From: Natronobiforma cellulositropha
GTDB taxonomy: Archaea; Halobacteriota; Halobacteria; Halobacteriales; Natrialbaceae
NCBI RefSeq assembly: GCF_025629245.1
Contig: NZ_JANZXN010000059.1
Coordinates: 30,048-94,047 of the forward strand
Length of the DNA: 64,000 bases
Direction of reading: 5' to 3'
The translations under genes were made by a program, and so were the position numbers. Positions 16,244 through 25,633 of this stretch are shown piece by piece (the stretch's first letter is position 1; each line of letters opens with the position of its first letter). The notes beneath the pieces were generated by a model, which saw only the letters and a list, made by a program, of their open reading frames with translations, had not been told where the DNA came from and searched no databases.

Positions 16244-18742
16244 ATGGCGATATCTGAGTTCCTCACGCCCCGGGACGAAGTGAAGGAGGGGCAATTTCAG
16301 GGAGTTCTCCAGGCTCACAAGGTAGGTGAGTCCAGTCAGCGATTAGAGAACGACCCCCAGCAGTTGCTCTCAATGACGTACCCCTCGAATGCCCTCCGAA
16401 GTGCGTTTGAACACGTTGGGGACAAACTAAATGGGCGTGATAACCAGGGCGCAATCACCCTCTCTGGTCCGTACGGGGCCGGTAAATCGCACGGCCTGCT
16501 CGTTCTCTACCATCTGTTCAACGACCCCATCGTAGCCCAGGATTGGCTTGACCAATGGGACATTCCGATCAATCTCCCAGACTCCGCGAAGGCCTCAATC
16601 CTCTCGACGAGCAAGACCGACGCGGACCTGATTTGGGAGCCAATCTTCGACGACTTGGGTGGCCAGAATATACTCGACGATATTGAACGCTATCCTACGA
16701 CGGATCACATCGAGGAGCTGATTTCAGGGGAGAATGCAGCGATTTTCTTCGACGAGATCGAGACTTGGTGGGAATCATTCGACAAACAAGAGGATGAGGA
16801 ACTGCTGAACCGGAACGAGTTCTTCCTCCAGAACCTGCTCGAGGTGGCGAACGATCCTAAGGAGGGGCTGTTCGTCTTCACGACGCTGCTTGACAAAAGC
16901 CAGGACCTGAAGCGGATTCTCAACCGGACCAACCCCTACGCGGTCGACCTAAACGCGACCGGTGACCGGGAACGCATCATCCTTCACCGGCTCTTCGAGA
17001 CACGGCGAAACGAAATCGACGAGCGTGCGGTCCGGGACGTTGTTCAGGAGTACATCGAGGGGTACGGTTACCCAATCGAACTCGAGGAGGAGAAACGCTA
17101 CGAGAACCGGATGGTCGAGACGTATCCGTTCCATCCGGAGCTGCTCGACCTGCTCGACAGCCTCTACGAAGGTGGCCGTGAGCGACAGAACGTCCGGGGA
17201 GCAATGAACGTACTAGCGGAGACGGTTCGGAAGCGGTACGACGAGACCAGTCTCATCATCACGTCGGATATCGAGGCCGCGGCGTTCCGCGGCATCAACC
17301 AGACGTTGTTCAACCGCTACGTCTCCGACCAAGAGGCGATCGAGGATATTGACTTCGGCGACGAACTGCTGAAGACCATCCTCCTGTATACACTCGACGA
17401 ACGTTCGCAGATGGCGTCAGTGACCGAGTGTCTGCTCGGGACGTACAAGCCCGGGAAGACGTCCATCTCGAAGTTGGATATGTCCTTGGGGAGCCTCTAC
17501 GGGACCGCGCACTACCTGGACAGGGACGAGCAGCAGGAGCACTACTATATCACGGAGGACCCGAAGTTGACCGCGCTCGTCACACGCGAGCAAGAGCGGG
17601 TTCTGAGCCGGAACCGCGACTCCATCGAGGCGAAGCTCGCGGAGGTAGTCAAGGACGACGTCTGGAACGGTGAGATCTACATCTACCCCGATGACGTCCC
17701 AGACACGAACGAGATTTCCGTCGTGGTGACGCTCGACTATCTCTCGAACGGGGCACTCCAGGCGGAACTCGAGGAATTCTTCGAAAAACGGACCTACGCG
17801 AACACCGCGCTGTTCGTCACGCCGAACCAGAAGATCCGGGACGACAACGAGATTATCAACAAGGCCGCACGGGTGCTCGGTGCGGAGAATCTTCGCGGGA
17901 AGGTCGACGACGACAACGGCGAACTCGGGAGAATCATCCGCGACGAACGTCGCGAACTCCGGAACGAACTCCAGGACCGGTACGGGAGCTGGGTTAAGTG
18001 GAGCGAGGACCCCAAAGGTGGGCTCAGGATGCGGAAGAAGAGTATCACGGCCGACGTCCAGGACGTGAAGAGCAAGGTCGGGCGGGACAAGGCGTATGTC
18101 GGCGAGAAAATCATCGAGGAGGTTCGAGAGACAGACGGTGGTATCGCAATCGAGTCGATGCTGAACGACTTCCACCAATTCCGCCGGATGCCAGTGCTGC
18201 TCGACCGGAGCGTGTTCACCTCAGCGCTCGGTCAGCTCTACCGGGACGAGAAGATCGTGCTCGAGGGTGACCGTGGAAAGTTCTCCGCGAAGCAGAAGAA
18301 TGATCGGCTCCCCGACCTCGGCGACCAGCTCACCATCCACCATCCGGACAATCTCGACGAGTCCGTCTACACGGAGCAGACGTCGGGAATCGAGAGTAGT
18401 GGCGGTGCGTCCACGACGACGAGCGAAGGGCAAACCACGATTACGGAGGGGCAGGAGAGCACGATGAGCACGACGACGACAGTCGTCGATGATGACGACG
18501 ACACGGAGTCGACCGTCGCCACAGAGACGGAGACGAAGCACGTCACGCTCCAGGGGCCGAACGCACGGGTGCTCCGGAGTCACGCCGAAGCGCGGGTCAA
18601 CGGAGATTCGGATACCGTGACGAGTATCGACCTGTCCTACGACGTGGACGAGCTTTCAAAGGAGGAGCTAATCGAGTTCGTCGAGAGCCTTCCATCTGGG
18701 AACCACATCGACGCAACGGTGGTGATAGAGCGTGAAGTTTAG
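16244..18742 (+). CDS. P-loop ATPase of BREX-like module (DUF499/BrxC-PglY-like)
   Basis: 832 residues from the ATG at 16244. That ATG has GGAG eight bases upstream and gives MAISEFLTPRDEV, the usual opening of the family; in-frame ATGs at 16214 and 16124 are alternatives. Walker A GPYGAGKSHGLL is at about 75-86, Walker B IFFDEIE at about 167. Residues about 715-765 are a Ser/Thr/Asp low-complexity linker, followed by a 65-residue C-terminal domain. BrxC/PglY ATPases are core BREX/Pgl phage-defence subunits, normally about 1200 residues, so this one is short. The gene overlaps the PglZ-like gene by 11 bp. Base composition is less GC-rich than flanking genes, suggesting transfer. Confidence 0.7.
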   Translation: MAISEFLTPRDEVKEGQFQGVLQAHKVGESSQRLENDPQQLLSMTYPSNALRSAFEHVGDKLNGRDNQGAITLSGPYGAGKSHGLLVLYHLFNDPIVAQDWLDQWDIPINLPDSAKASILSTSKTDADLIWEPIFDDLGGQNILDDIERYPTTDHIEELISGENAAIFFDEIETWWESFDKQEDEELLNRNEFFLQNLLEVANDPKEGLFVFTTLLDKSQDLKRILNRTNPYAVDLNATGDRERIILHRLFETRRNEIDERAVRDVVQEYIEGYGYPIELEEEKRYENRMVETYPFHPELLDLLDSLYEGGRERQNVRGAMNVLAETVRKRYDETSLIITSDIEAAAFRGINQTLFNRYVSDQEAIEDIDFGDELLKTILLYTLDERSQMASVTECLLGTYKPGKTSISKLDMSLGSLYGTAHYLDRDEQQEHYYITEDPKLTALVTREQERVLSRNRDSIEAKLAEVVKDDVWNGEIYIYPDDVPDTNEISVVVTLDYLSNGALQAELEEFFEKRTYANTALFVTPNQKIRDDNEIINKAARVLGAENLRGKVDDDNGELGRIIRDERRELRNELQDRYGSWVKWSEDPKGGLRMRKKSITADVQDVKSKVGRDKAYVGEKIIEEVRETDGGIAIESMLNDFHQFRRMPVLLDRSVFTSALGQLYRDEKIVLEGDRGKFSAKQKNDRLPDLGDQLTIHHPDNLDESVYTEQTSGIESSGGASTTTSEGQTTITEGQESTMSTTTTVVDDDDDTESTVATETETKHVTLQGPNARVLRSHAEARVNGDSDTVTSIDLSYDVDELSKEELIEFVESLPSGNHIDATVVIEREV

Positions 18743-19622
18743 GACTGAGGCGCTGACCGGGCTGGTCGAGGCGGACGACCCTGTTGAGAGCGTCTGGGAA
18801 TCGATGTGGGGGATCTGGAGTCCACCTGCCGAGTCTGTGAGCGACCACTACGACCGCGAGACGCAGATGAAGACCTACGAGCGGTTGCTCGTTGACATCT
18901 ATCAGGAGTTCTACGGCGACGTGCTTGCGGACCGGTGTGTCAACGAGGCGTCCATGACCGTGCCCGAGGATGGAACCTTCGTCGTGATGGACGCGATGAG
19001 CGTCCGCGAGGGAAGCTTGCTTGTCGGGTACCTCCAAGACGAGGGCTACGAGCCGTCGGTCGGGTACTCGTTCTCGACGGTTCCCTCGGAGACGACGCCG
19101 TACCGGGAGCGCATCGGTTATACAGACCTGAAGCGGGAGTACAAGCAGCGGGACGTAAAGGACGACGACCCGTCGCTGGACGGCGACGAGGACATCGTCT
19201 GGTGCCGGTTCCCCGACGCGCTGCTGGAAAACATCCAGGAGGGGAAGACGAAGCTCTCGACCATCGAGGAGATGTACGAGAAGACCGAGCGGACGTTCGG
19301 GCGCATCGTTGAGCAGCTCGACGCCGAGCGCATCGTCGTCGGGTCCGACCACGGCTACATCCGACTCGACTCCGGAAACACCTTCCCGGTCGGAGAGCAG
19401 AACAAGAAGCGGCTTCAGGAGACATTCAGCGGGCGCTTCGAGAGCGTCGCCGACGTGAACGCCGACGCTCTCGTTGAGGAGGGCCTCGTAGTCGAAGCCG
19501 ACGGATACTACATGCCCATCGGAAGGTACACCTGGCCAGCACGGGGCAAGTACTCTACGTTCACTCATGGCGGCCTCAGCCTCACCGAATGCATCACACC
19601 GCGAATCGAATTCGAACTCTAA
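18732..19622 (+). CDS. Short PglZ-like alkaline phosphatase superfamily protein
   Basis: 296 residues with a GTG start inside the end of the ATPase gene. Alkaline-phosphatase-superfamily metal-ligand positions can be traced: FVVMDAMS (Asp87), STVPSETTP near 115-123, where PglZ proteins have a Pro-Thr segment, VVGSDHGYI (Asp206-His207) and the C-terminal THGGLSLTE (His279). PglZ is the most conserved BREX/Pgl component and its exact chemistry is unclear. Known PglZ proteins are generally 600-900 residues; this one keeps only the phosphatase-like core. Linkage to an ATPase and a DNA methylase supports the assignment, but overall similarity is weak by eye. Confidence 0.65.
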   Translation: MKFRTEALTGLVEADDPVESVWESMWGIWSPPAESVSDHYDRETQMKTYERLLVDIYQEFYGDVLADRCVNEASMTVPEDGTFVVMDAMSVREGSLLVGYLQDEGYEPSVGYSFSTVPSETTPYRERIGYTDLKREYKQRDVKDDDPSLDGDEDIVWCRFPDALLENIQEGKTKLSTIEEMYEKTERTFGRIVEQLDAERIVVGSDHGYIRLDSGNTFPVGEQNKKRLQETFSGRFESVADVNADALVEEGLVVEADGYYMPIGRYTWPARGKYSTFTHGGLSLTECITPRIEFEL

Positions 19623-19625
19623 TCC

Positions 19626-22289
19626 ATGACCGAAGACGACATCGACAGACGGCCTATCGAGATTACGTTCCCTATCGAGCAAGTCAACGAGATTGCGGAC
19701 AAGGAGGCTCACGCGAAGCGGTACTATCGCCCTGTCTACACCATGCACAAGTGGTGGGCACGACGACTCGGCTCGGTATTCCGGAGTATGCTAATCTACG
19801 CACTCGCTGATGAGGAGATAACAGTCGATGGAGACCGTCAGTCAAAGCTCCAAGACGACGAAGGACTCCCAGTTGTTGACTGGGAGAACCCAGATGCACT
19901 TTGGGAATACTATCTCGAAGATGTGGATTTAGGAGGGAAGACAATTCTCGATCCCTTCATGGGTGGCGGTACCAGCATCGTTGAATCGATTCGCCTCGGG
20001 TGCAACGCGATTGGTAGCGAACTCAATCCCGTTGCTTGGTTCGTGGTCAAGAAAGAGGTTGAACCCGTTGATTTGGACGAGATGGATACTGCTCTAAAAT
20101 CCATTGAAGAGAATGTCGGGCAAGAGATTCAGGACTATTATCGGACTGACTGCCCACACTGTGGAGGGGATGACCACTGTGCGGACTCAATGTACTATTT
20201 TTGGGTCAATGAACTCCCCTGTCGAAACTGTGGTGAAAACGTTGCCTTATTCAAAGACTACAGAATTGCAAACGCACGATCCTCGAAGGACGATTACTAT
20301 AATGTAGCTTGTCCCGAGTGCTTGCATGTCTTCCAAACCGACGATTACCGTACTGATACCACCTGCCCTGAGTGCTCGTGTGAGTACGTGCCGAATGAAG
20401 GGAACGTCCACAGAGGAACCTACACCTGCCCCCATTGTGACGAGCACCCCGAGATGTCCATTGTGGAAAGCGTGGACCGGTTTGGAAAACCAGAGCAAAG
20501 ACTCTATGCTGTCGAATATTATTGTTGGGAAACAGACGAGAAAGGATATAAGTCCGCTACAGAATTCGATCGGGAACTGGTTAAAATGGCGAAAGAGGAA
20601 CTTTCAGAGAAATCTGAGGACCTCCTAATACCAACCACTCAGAGATACCGAGGAAGTTCTGACCGGGCACGGAGGCACGGGTTTGAAACATACGACCAGA
20701 TGTTCAACGACCGGCAACTACTCTGTCTCTCCAAACTTTTGGCTGAAATCGATAATCTTGATAATCAGAACATCAAGGAGTTCCTCCTTCTAGCATTTTC
20801 AAGTTCTCTCGCATACAACAATATGTTCTGTGAATATGATAAGCCATATAACAAATTAACAGGTATCTACAAACGGCACACAATTACTGCGAGACACACT
20901 CCCGTCGAAAACAACGTATGGGGTACAAAGTACGGTCGTGGTAGTTTCACAGGCGAATACAACAAGATGCGCGCTGGCAAGGAGTTCTGCCAGAACCCGT
21001 ACGAGAAGTACGTCGAAGATGGGGAGACGAAGCAGCGAGACGGTGTCGGGAAAATCGAGGGTCACCTCGTCAACGACCCATCGGAGTTGGGGAAGGAAGG
21101 GAACGTGTTCCTCCGCTGTGGAACCTCCGAGTACCTCCCGATAGAGGATGATAGCGTGGATGCAGTCATCACAGATCCCCCGTACTTCGACAACGTGATG
21201 TACTCCGAGACGGCGGACTTCTACTACGTCTGGCTCAAGCAAATTCTCGAGGACGAGTACGAGCACTTCACCGCCGAACTCACGCCGAAGGCCAGCGAGG
21301 TGGTGAGTGACCCCGCCGGTGAGGATAGCGTCGATACGTACCGGGACGAAGACCACTTCGTCACGGGGCTGACGAACGTCTTCGACCAGGCGAACCAGAA
21401 GTTGAAGGACGACGGCATCATGGCCTTCACCTTCCACCACAAGGAGACCGAGGGATGGAGTACGGTCCTGAAGTCCGTTCTCGAGGCGGGGTTCTACGTC
21501 ACTGCGCTCTACCCTATTCGCGGAGAGATGCGGGGCAGTACCCACATCTACGAGAAAGCCAACATCGAGTACGACATGATCGTCGTCTGCCGGAACCGGG
21601 AGGTGGACCCCGAGCCGGTGAGCTGGCGCTCCCTTGAAGACGACATCTACTTCCGGGCGAGCGACGAAATCAACCGCCTCGAGGAGAGCGGCTCCCGGCT
21701 CACCCAGGGCGACATCTTCGCAGTAACGATGGGCAAGTGTCTCGAAGTATTCTCGAAGCACTACCCGAACGTCACCCACGAGGGCAACCCGATGTCCGTC
21801 GACGACGCGCTGGAGACCATTCGCGACATCGTCGACGACCAATTGATGGCCGAGCGGGTTCAGATCATGAGCGACGAGATGGACGCCCTGAGCGCCGTCT
21901 ATCTCACCTACGTGCTTGGTCGCGGGAGCACCGTCTCCTACAACGCGCTGAACAAGGACCTTCGACAGCGCGGCGTCGACGTCTCCGAACTCGTCCACGA
22001 GGGGCTGCTCAAACAGGATGGCGACTCGCTCCAAGTGCTGTCACCCAAGCAGCGCGCCGAGCGGATCGAGAGCAAGAAGAACCCGTTGGCCGTTGACAAG
22101 GCGCACTACCTCTACTACCTCCTCGAGACCGACGAACTCTCCCGAAAATTCGGGAAGTGGACCGACAAGGAGGCGATTGCCGCTCTCGGCCGACTGGCCG
22201 AGATCCACAACGACGACGATTACGCGGAGATTGCGGAGTACGTACACAAGAATTCCGATACCCAGGCCGAGATTGGTCGGTTCTTCTGA
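19626..22289 (+). CDS. DUF1156-type adenine-specific DNA methylase (PglX-like)
   Basis: 887 residues. The N-terminus PIEITFPIEQVNE and YTMHKWWARR (to about 47) is the DUF1156 signature. SAM motif I DPFMGGGTSIVE is at 109-120 and catalytic motif IV DPPY at 517-520, the order of beta-class N6-adenine or N4-cytosine methylases. Residues about 180-290 carry five CxxC-type pairs, probably zinc ribbons. DUF1156 methylases serve as PglXI in type 3 BREX and occur in other predicted defence loci. The start is 3 bp after the PglZ-like stop. The middle is strikingly A/T-rich (25 of 60 bases are G/C at 20221-20280), unlike the chromosome around it. Confidence 0.85.
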   Translation: MTEDDIDRRPIEITFPIEQVNEIADKEAHAKRYYRPVYTMHKWWARRLGSVFRSMLIYALADEEITVDGDRQSKLQDDEGLPVVDWENPDALWEYYLEDVDLGGKTILDPFMGGGTSIVESIRLGCNAIGSELNPVAWFVVKKEVEPVDLDEMDTALKSIEENVGQEIQDYYRTDCPHCGGDDHCADSMYYFWVNELPCRNCGENVALFKDYRIANARSSKDDYYNVACPECLHVFQTDDYRTDTTCPECSCEYVPNEGNVHRGTYTCPHCDEHPEMSIVESVDRFGKPEQRLYAVEYYCWETDEKGYKSATEFDRELVKMAKEELSEKSEDLLIPTTQRYRGSSDRARRHGFETYDQMFNDRQLLCLSKLLAEIDNLDNQNIKEFLLLAFSSSLAYNNMFCEYDKPYNKLTGIYKRHTITARHTPVENNVWGTKYGRGSFTGEYNKMRAGKEFCQNPYEKYVEDGETKQRDGVGKIEGHLVNDPSELGKEGNVFLRCGTSEYLPIEDDSVDAVITDPPYFDNVMYSETADFYYVWLKQILEDEYEHFTAELTPKASEVVSDPAGEDSVDTYRDEDHFVTGLTNVFDQANQKLKDDGIMAFTFHHKETEGWSTVLKSVLEAGFYVTALYPIRGEMRGSTHIYEKANIEYDMIVVCRNREVDPEPVSWRSLEDDIYFRASDEINRLEESGSRLTQGDIFAVTMGKCLEVFSKHYPNVTHEGNPMSVDDALETIRDIVDDQLMAERVQIMSDEMDALSAVYLTYVLGRGSTVSYNALNKDLRQRGVDVSELVHEGLLKQDGDSLQVLSPKQRAERIESKKNPLAVDKAHYLYYLLETDELSRKFGKWTDKEAIAALGRLAEIHNDDDYAEIAEYVHKNSDTQAEIGRFF

Positions 22290-22347
22290 CTGGGCCGTTG
22301 TAATACTGAGATTTAAGGCAGATAACGCATCACTTAATACCAGTTCA

Positions 22348-22746
22348 ATGAACTTCGATATCGGATATCACGTTGTTGCTCGCGACGCACTCAACCAAGA
22401 GAACATGTTCGATGCCGAAATGAGTGTGGTCGAGTTCCTCCGTCAGGTAGAACAGATGGGTGAGATTCCCTATAACGTCACTGTGCATGGTCTCGACACC
22501 TATCTCCAAGGTGCTGAGAGCCCCGAAGAACTCTGTTCGTTCATCAACCGTATCTTCTCTGAAAGAGTGAATTTTCTGTTGAATAAGAACCCCATTGTTC
22601 AGTTCGTGGTTGACGATGTCGAGTTCTGGGACGAACCGGTCATTCCGAACGACGACGGGGACATCAACCTCAATATGATTTTCCAAGGTTCTCTGGAACC
22701 TGAGGGTCCAAGCTGGCACTACAGTCGACTCAATATCACGTCTTGA
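22348..22746 (+). CDS. Hypothetical protein trailing the BREX-like module
   Basis: 132 residues, starting 58 bp after the methylase stop. It is an acidic, soluble protein with no Cys pairs or membrane segments; the pattern of strands and helices (FDIGYHVVARD ... VQFVVDDVEFWDEP) gives no family I know. Base composition matches the island. By position it may be an accessory or immunity-like component of the module, or an unrelated passenger. Confidence 0.6.
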   Translation: MNFDIGYHVVARDALNQENMFDAEMSVVEFLRQVEQMGEIPYNVTVHGLDTYLQGAESPEELCSFINRIFSERVNFLLNKNPIVQFVVDDVEFWDEPVIPNDDGDINLNMIFQGSLEPEGPSWHYSRLNITS

Positions 22747-23211
22747 GAAGACATCCACAGAATTCGGGGAATTAATGCCAATCTGAACTTGCTACGGAGG
22801 TGACGCCAGGCGCTTTGCTGTTTCGGATTCATAGATATTTCTTGATGCTGAGATAGGTTCACGGTCTACTCTGCGGGCTCGAGAGCAACAGGCGACATTG
22901 AACGACTGCCAGTGATACTAACCTAGGAAACGGTAAAGGTCTCTGCTTCCAACGCCTCGGTCTACTCGGTTACCCCTCTCGATTTGTTCGGTATGTCGTA
23001 CCTATCGAGGTAGGCCTTTTCCCTTCGTTGCTGCTCAAGCCCCTTGCCTACCCCCTTTTAACAGGACATCGCTGCTCGTTTTTTGAGCTGAACGACCACC
23101 TTTGGAGCAGGGGTAGTGACCACGGCAGAGATGAGTTAGCAGGGACAACACCCAGCCGTTCACACACATCCGACACGGTTTTGCCGGGGCGTGCGGAATC
23201 GAGAGACGAGA
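22747..23211. other. Gene-free boundary between island and serS
   Basis: 465 bp with no convincing ORF. Composition rises from A/T-rich to GC-rich across it, marking the right edge of the island. I looked for long direct repeats with the left edge (15982-16243) and found only GCTGTTTCG, too short to call an attachment site. A hairpin with a T-run lies at 22999-23020. Confidence 0.5.
22999..23020 (+). terminator. Hairpin plus T-run, possible terminator
   Basis: TACCT-ATCG-AGGTA forms a five-pair hairpin followed by GGCC and TTTT. It could end transcription from the island before serS. Archaeal terminators mainly need the T-run, so this is tentative. Confidence 0.3.
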
Positions 23212-24585
23212 ATGCTCGACCGGAACACCCTGCGCGACGACACCGACGAGGTGCGGGCGGCCCTCGAGAACCGGGGGACCGACGTCGACCTCGAGGCGGT
23301 GCTCGCGCTCGACGAGCAGTGGCGGGAGTTGAAGGCCGAAGGCGACGACCTCAGACGCCAGCGCAACGAGGTCAGCTCGCAGATCGGCCAGCTCAAAGCC
23401 GAGGGCGACGAGCAGGCCGCCCAGGAGGCCATCGAGGCCTCCGGCGCGCTCAAAGCCGACATCGAGCGCGTCGAGGCGGAGGCCGCCGCGCTCGAAGCGG
23501 ACCTCGAGACGGCGCTGCTCGAGTTCCCGCAGGTGCCCCAGGAGAGCGTCCCCGTCGGCGCGGACGAGGGGGACAACGTCGAACACCGCCGCTGGGGCTT
23601 CGACGACCTCCGGGAGCTACCCGAGACGGTGGTCCCCCACTACGACCTCGGCGAGGACCTCGACATCATCGACGAGGCGCGGGCGGCGAAGACCACCGGC
23701 TCCGGCTTTTACTTCCTCAAGGGTGACGGCGCGCGACTCGAGCACGCGCTGATCCAGTTCATGCTCGACGTCCACCGCGAGCAGGGCTACGTCGACGTCT
23801 GTCCCCCGGTCCCGGTCAAGAGCGCGTCGATGCGCGGCACCGGCCAGTTGCCGAAGTTCGCCGACGACGCCTACCGGCTGGGCGGGAGCAACGAGGAAGC
23901 CTACACGGACGAGGACCTCTGGCTGTGTCCGACCGCCGAAGTGCCGGTGACCAACATGTACGCCGAGGAGATTCTGCTGCGCGAGGACCTCCCGCTGAAA
24001 CACCAGGCCTACACCCCGAACTTCCGTCGCGAGGCGGGCGAACACGGCACCGAAACCAGGGGCATCGTCCGCGTCCACCAGTTCAACAAGGTCGAACTCG
24101 TCAACTTCGTCGAACCCGAGGAGAGCGACGACCGACTCGAGGGCTTACTCGAGGAGGCCGAAGCGGTCTTACGACGGCTCGGACTGCCCTACCGCATCCT
24201 CGAACTCTGTACCGGCGACCTGACGTTCGCGAGCGCGAAGACCTACGACATCGAGGTCTGGGCACCCGCCGACGACTTCGAGGACGGTCCCGAGGAGGGT
24301 GGGCGCTGGCTCGAGGTCTCGAGTGCGTCGAACTTCGAGGACTTTCAGGCCCGCCGGGCGGGCATCCGCTACCGCCGGGAACACCACGAGTCGGCCGAGT
24401 ACCTCCACACGCTCAACGCCTCCGGTCTCGCCCTCCCGCGGGTGATGGTGGCGGTGCTCGAGTACTACCAGAACGAGGACGGGACCGTGACGGTTCCGGA
24501 GGCGCTCCGGCCGTACATGGGCGGCCAGGAGGTCATCGAGGGCCACGAGAAAGTCGGCGAGAGCGCACTCGGCGCGGGCGAGTAA
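23212..24585 (+). CDS. serS: Seryl-tRNA synthetase
   Basis: 457 residues from the ATG at 23212 (MLDRNTLRDD is the usual opening; a GTG seven codons earlier is less likely). The N-terminal 110 residues form the long antiparallel coiled coil that grips the long variable arm of tRNA-Ser. Class II motif 2 is present around FRREAGEHGTETRGI and motif 3 in the C-terminal third. It charges tRNA-Ser with serine. It is of the common bacterial/haloarchaeal type, not the methanogen-specific form. It begins the chromosomal block after the island. Confidence 0.95.
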   Translation: MLDRNTLRDDTDEVRAALENRGTDVDLEAVLALDEQWRELKAEGDDLRRQRNEVSSQIGQLKAEGDEQAAQEAIEASGALKADIERVEAEAAALEADLETALLEFPQVPQESVPVGADEGDNVEHRRWGFDDLRELPETVVPHYDLGEDLDIIDEARAAKTTGSGFYFLKGDGARLEHALIQFMLDVHREQGYVDVCPPVPVKSASMRGTGQLPKFADDAYRLGGSNEEAYTDEDLWLCPTAEVPVTNMYAEEILLREDLPLKHQAYTPNFRREAGEHGTETRGIVRVHQFNKVELVNFVEPEESDDRLEGLLEEAEAVLRRLGLPYRILELCTGDLTFASAKTYDIEVWAPADDFEDGPEEGGRWLEVSSASNFEDFQARRAGIRYRREHHESAEYLHTLNASGLALPRVMVAVLEYYQNEDGTVTVPEALRPYMGGQEVIEGHEKVGESALGAGE

Positions 24586-24650
24586 GCCACTCGCGCGTCG
24601 GGTGAGCCAGCAGGCAGGGATTCTTCTCTCGAGCGGCCGTAGACCCCCCA

Positions 24651-25268
24651 ATGGTCGAGGAGGACACAGACCGGAACGAGCGTGAGGCGGGCGAGGACGC
24701 CGATGGCGAGCGAGGCGGTCCGCTCGAGATTCGCTACGAGCGCCACGAACGCGTCCGGCGGCTGCTCGATACGATCCGGTTCTGTCTCGAGGAGTTCTCG
24801 CTCGCGAGCGACGAGTCGGCGGGGAAGCCGCCGGGAATGTACGTCGCAGTGGTCTCGGGGCACTCGATCGCGGCGTTCGCCGATCCGATCCGTAACGAGC
24901 GCTGGCCGGTCGAGCAGTGTTCGGAGGTGCTCGGCGACCTCGACGCGTTCTGTGCGGCGGCCTCGGAAGTGGCGCGGTCTCGAGACGGCGCGGTCGTCGT
25001 CAGCGTCGACGGCGTGATCCAGGCGCAGATGGTCCGGTTCAGAGACTTCCCTCGAGCGCAAGCGGGTGAGGCGTCGCCGTACGCCGACTGGATGGGGACG
25101 CGCCACATGAGCGCGCTCGACACCTCGAGACGCGAGTCGGTCGTCGCGACGGTGACGCTGAGCCAGGAGACGGGCCGGGTGACGGTGTTCGAAGACGGGA
25201 GCTACGACTCGGTCGAACCCGAGACGTTCGCGACGCGGTGGATCGATACGACGGGCGGCGACCAGTAA
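24651..25268 (+). CDS. Probable diadenylate cyclase (DisA_N / DacZ-like)
   Basis: 205 residues. After a 25-residue acidic head comes the pattern of the DAC domain: GMYVAVVSGHSIAAF, then DGAVVVS (Asp112-Gly-Ala, the DGA motif) and GTRHMSALDTSRRES (Arg151-His152, the RHR-like motif), followed by ETGRVTVFEDGSY, which mirrors the ETGxIS strand of DisA_N. Such enzymes join two ATP molecules to cyclic di-AMP, an essential osmoregulatory messenger in Haloferax. The third position of the RHR motif is Met here. The gene is 65 bp after serS on the same strand. Homology is inferred from motifs only. Confidence 0.7.
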   Translation: MVEEDTDRNEREAGEDADGERGGPLEIRYERHERVRRLLDTIRFCLEEFSLASDESAGKPPGMYVAVVSGHSIAAFADPIRNERWPVEQCSEVLGDLDAFCAAASEVARSRDGAVVVSVDGVIQAQMVRFRDFPRAQAGEASPYADWMGTRHMSALDTSRRESVVATVTLSQETGRVTVFEDGSYDSVEPETFATRWIDTTGGDQ

Positions 25269-25445
25269 ACGGTCGTGACACGTGGACCGACACGGCGGTC
25301 TCGTTCGACGATCACGCGGGTCGGATCGGGCGGTGTCTACGCACCGCAGACGCTCCGGTGCGCTCCGCCTGGACTCGGCCAAAGCGCTAGCCTCCGCTCT
25401 CCTCTCTCTCTCAGCAGACCGGCCAGCCACCGCGGGGGTGGGACT

Positions 25446-25549
25446 GAAAGGGGCCGGTTCCGTCGGGGACGGCGGGCGACGCAAGCACGTGCGAGCGGAG
25501 CGAGCACGCGCGCAGCGAGCCCCCCGACTCGACGGGACCGGGGGCTTTC
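25446..25549. repeat. Long imperfect hairpin element in the gap 25269-25633
   Basis: GAAAG (25446-25450) pairs with CTTTC (25545-25549), and CCGGTTCCGTCG (25454-25465) with CGACGGGACCGG (25530-25541) apart from one wobble; a GGG/GGG bulge separates them. The loop is rich in GCGAGC repeats. I have an impression that GGGACTGAAAGGGGC-type hairpins recur in other haloarchaeal genomes, but could not check. The rest of the 365-bp gap shows no gene. Confidence 0.45.
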
Positions 25550-25633
25550 GTCGTCGTTGTGGTCGGCGACGAGGGCTCAGTGTCGTCTCCCACCGGCGGC
25601 GACCTTTAGGCGTTCGCGCCAGTATCGAGAGCC

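Noticed and set aside
16031..22823. GCTGTTTCG at both edges of the BREX-like island as attachment sites
   Set aside because: Only nine bases, at unequal distance from the genes; expected by chance.
25411..25593. 60-codon minus-strand frame in the hairpin element
   Set aside because: Low-complexity translation of the inverted repeat, no promoter.
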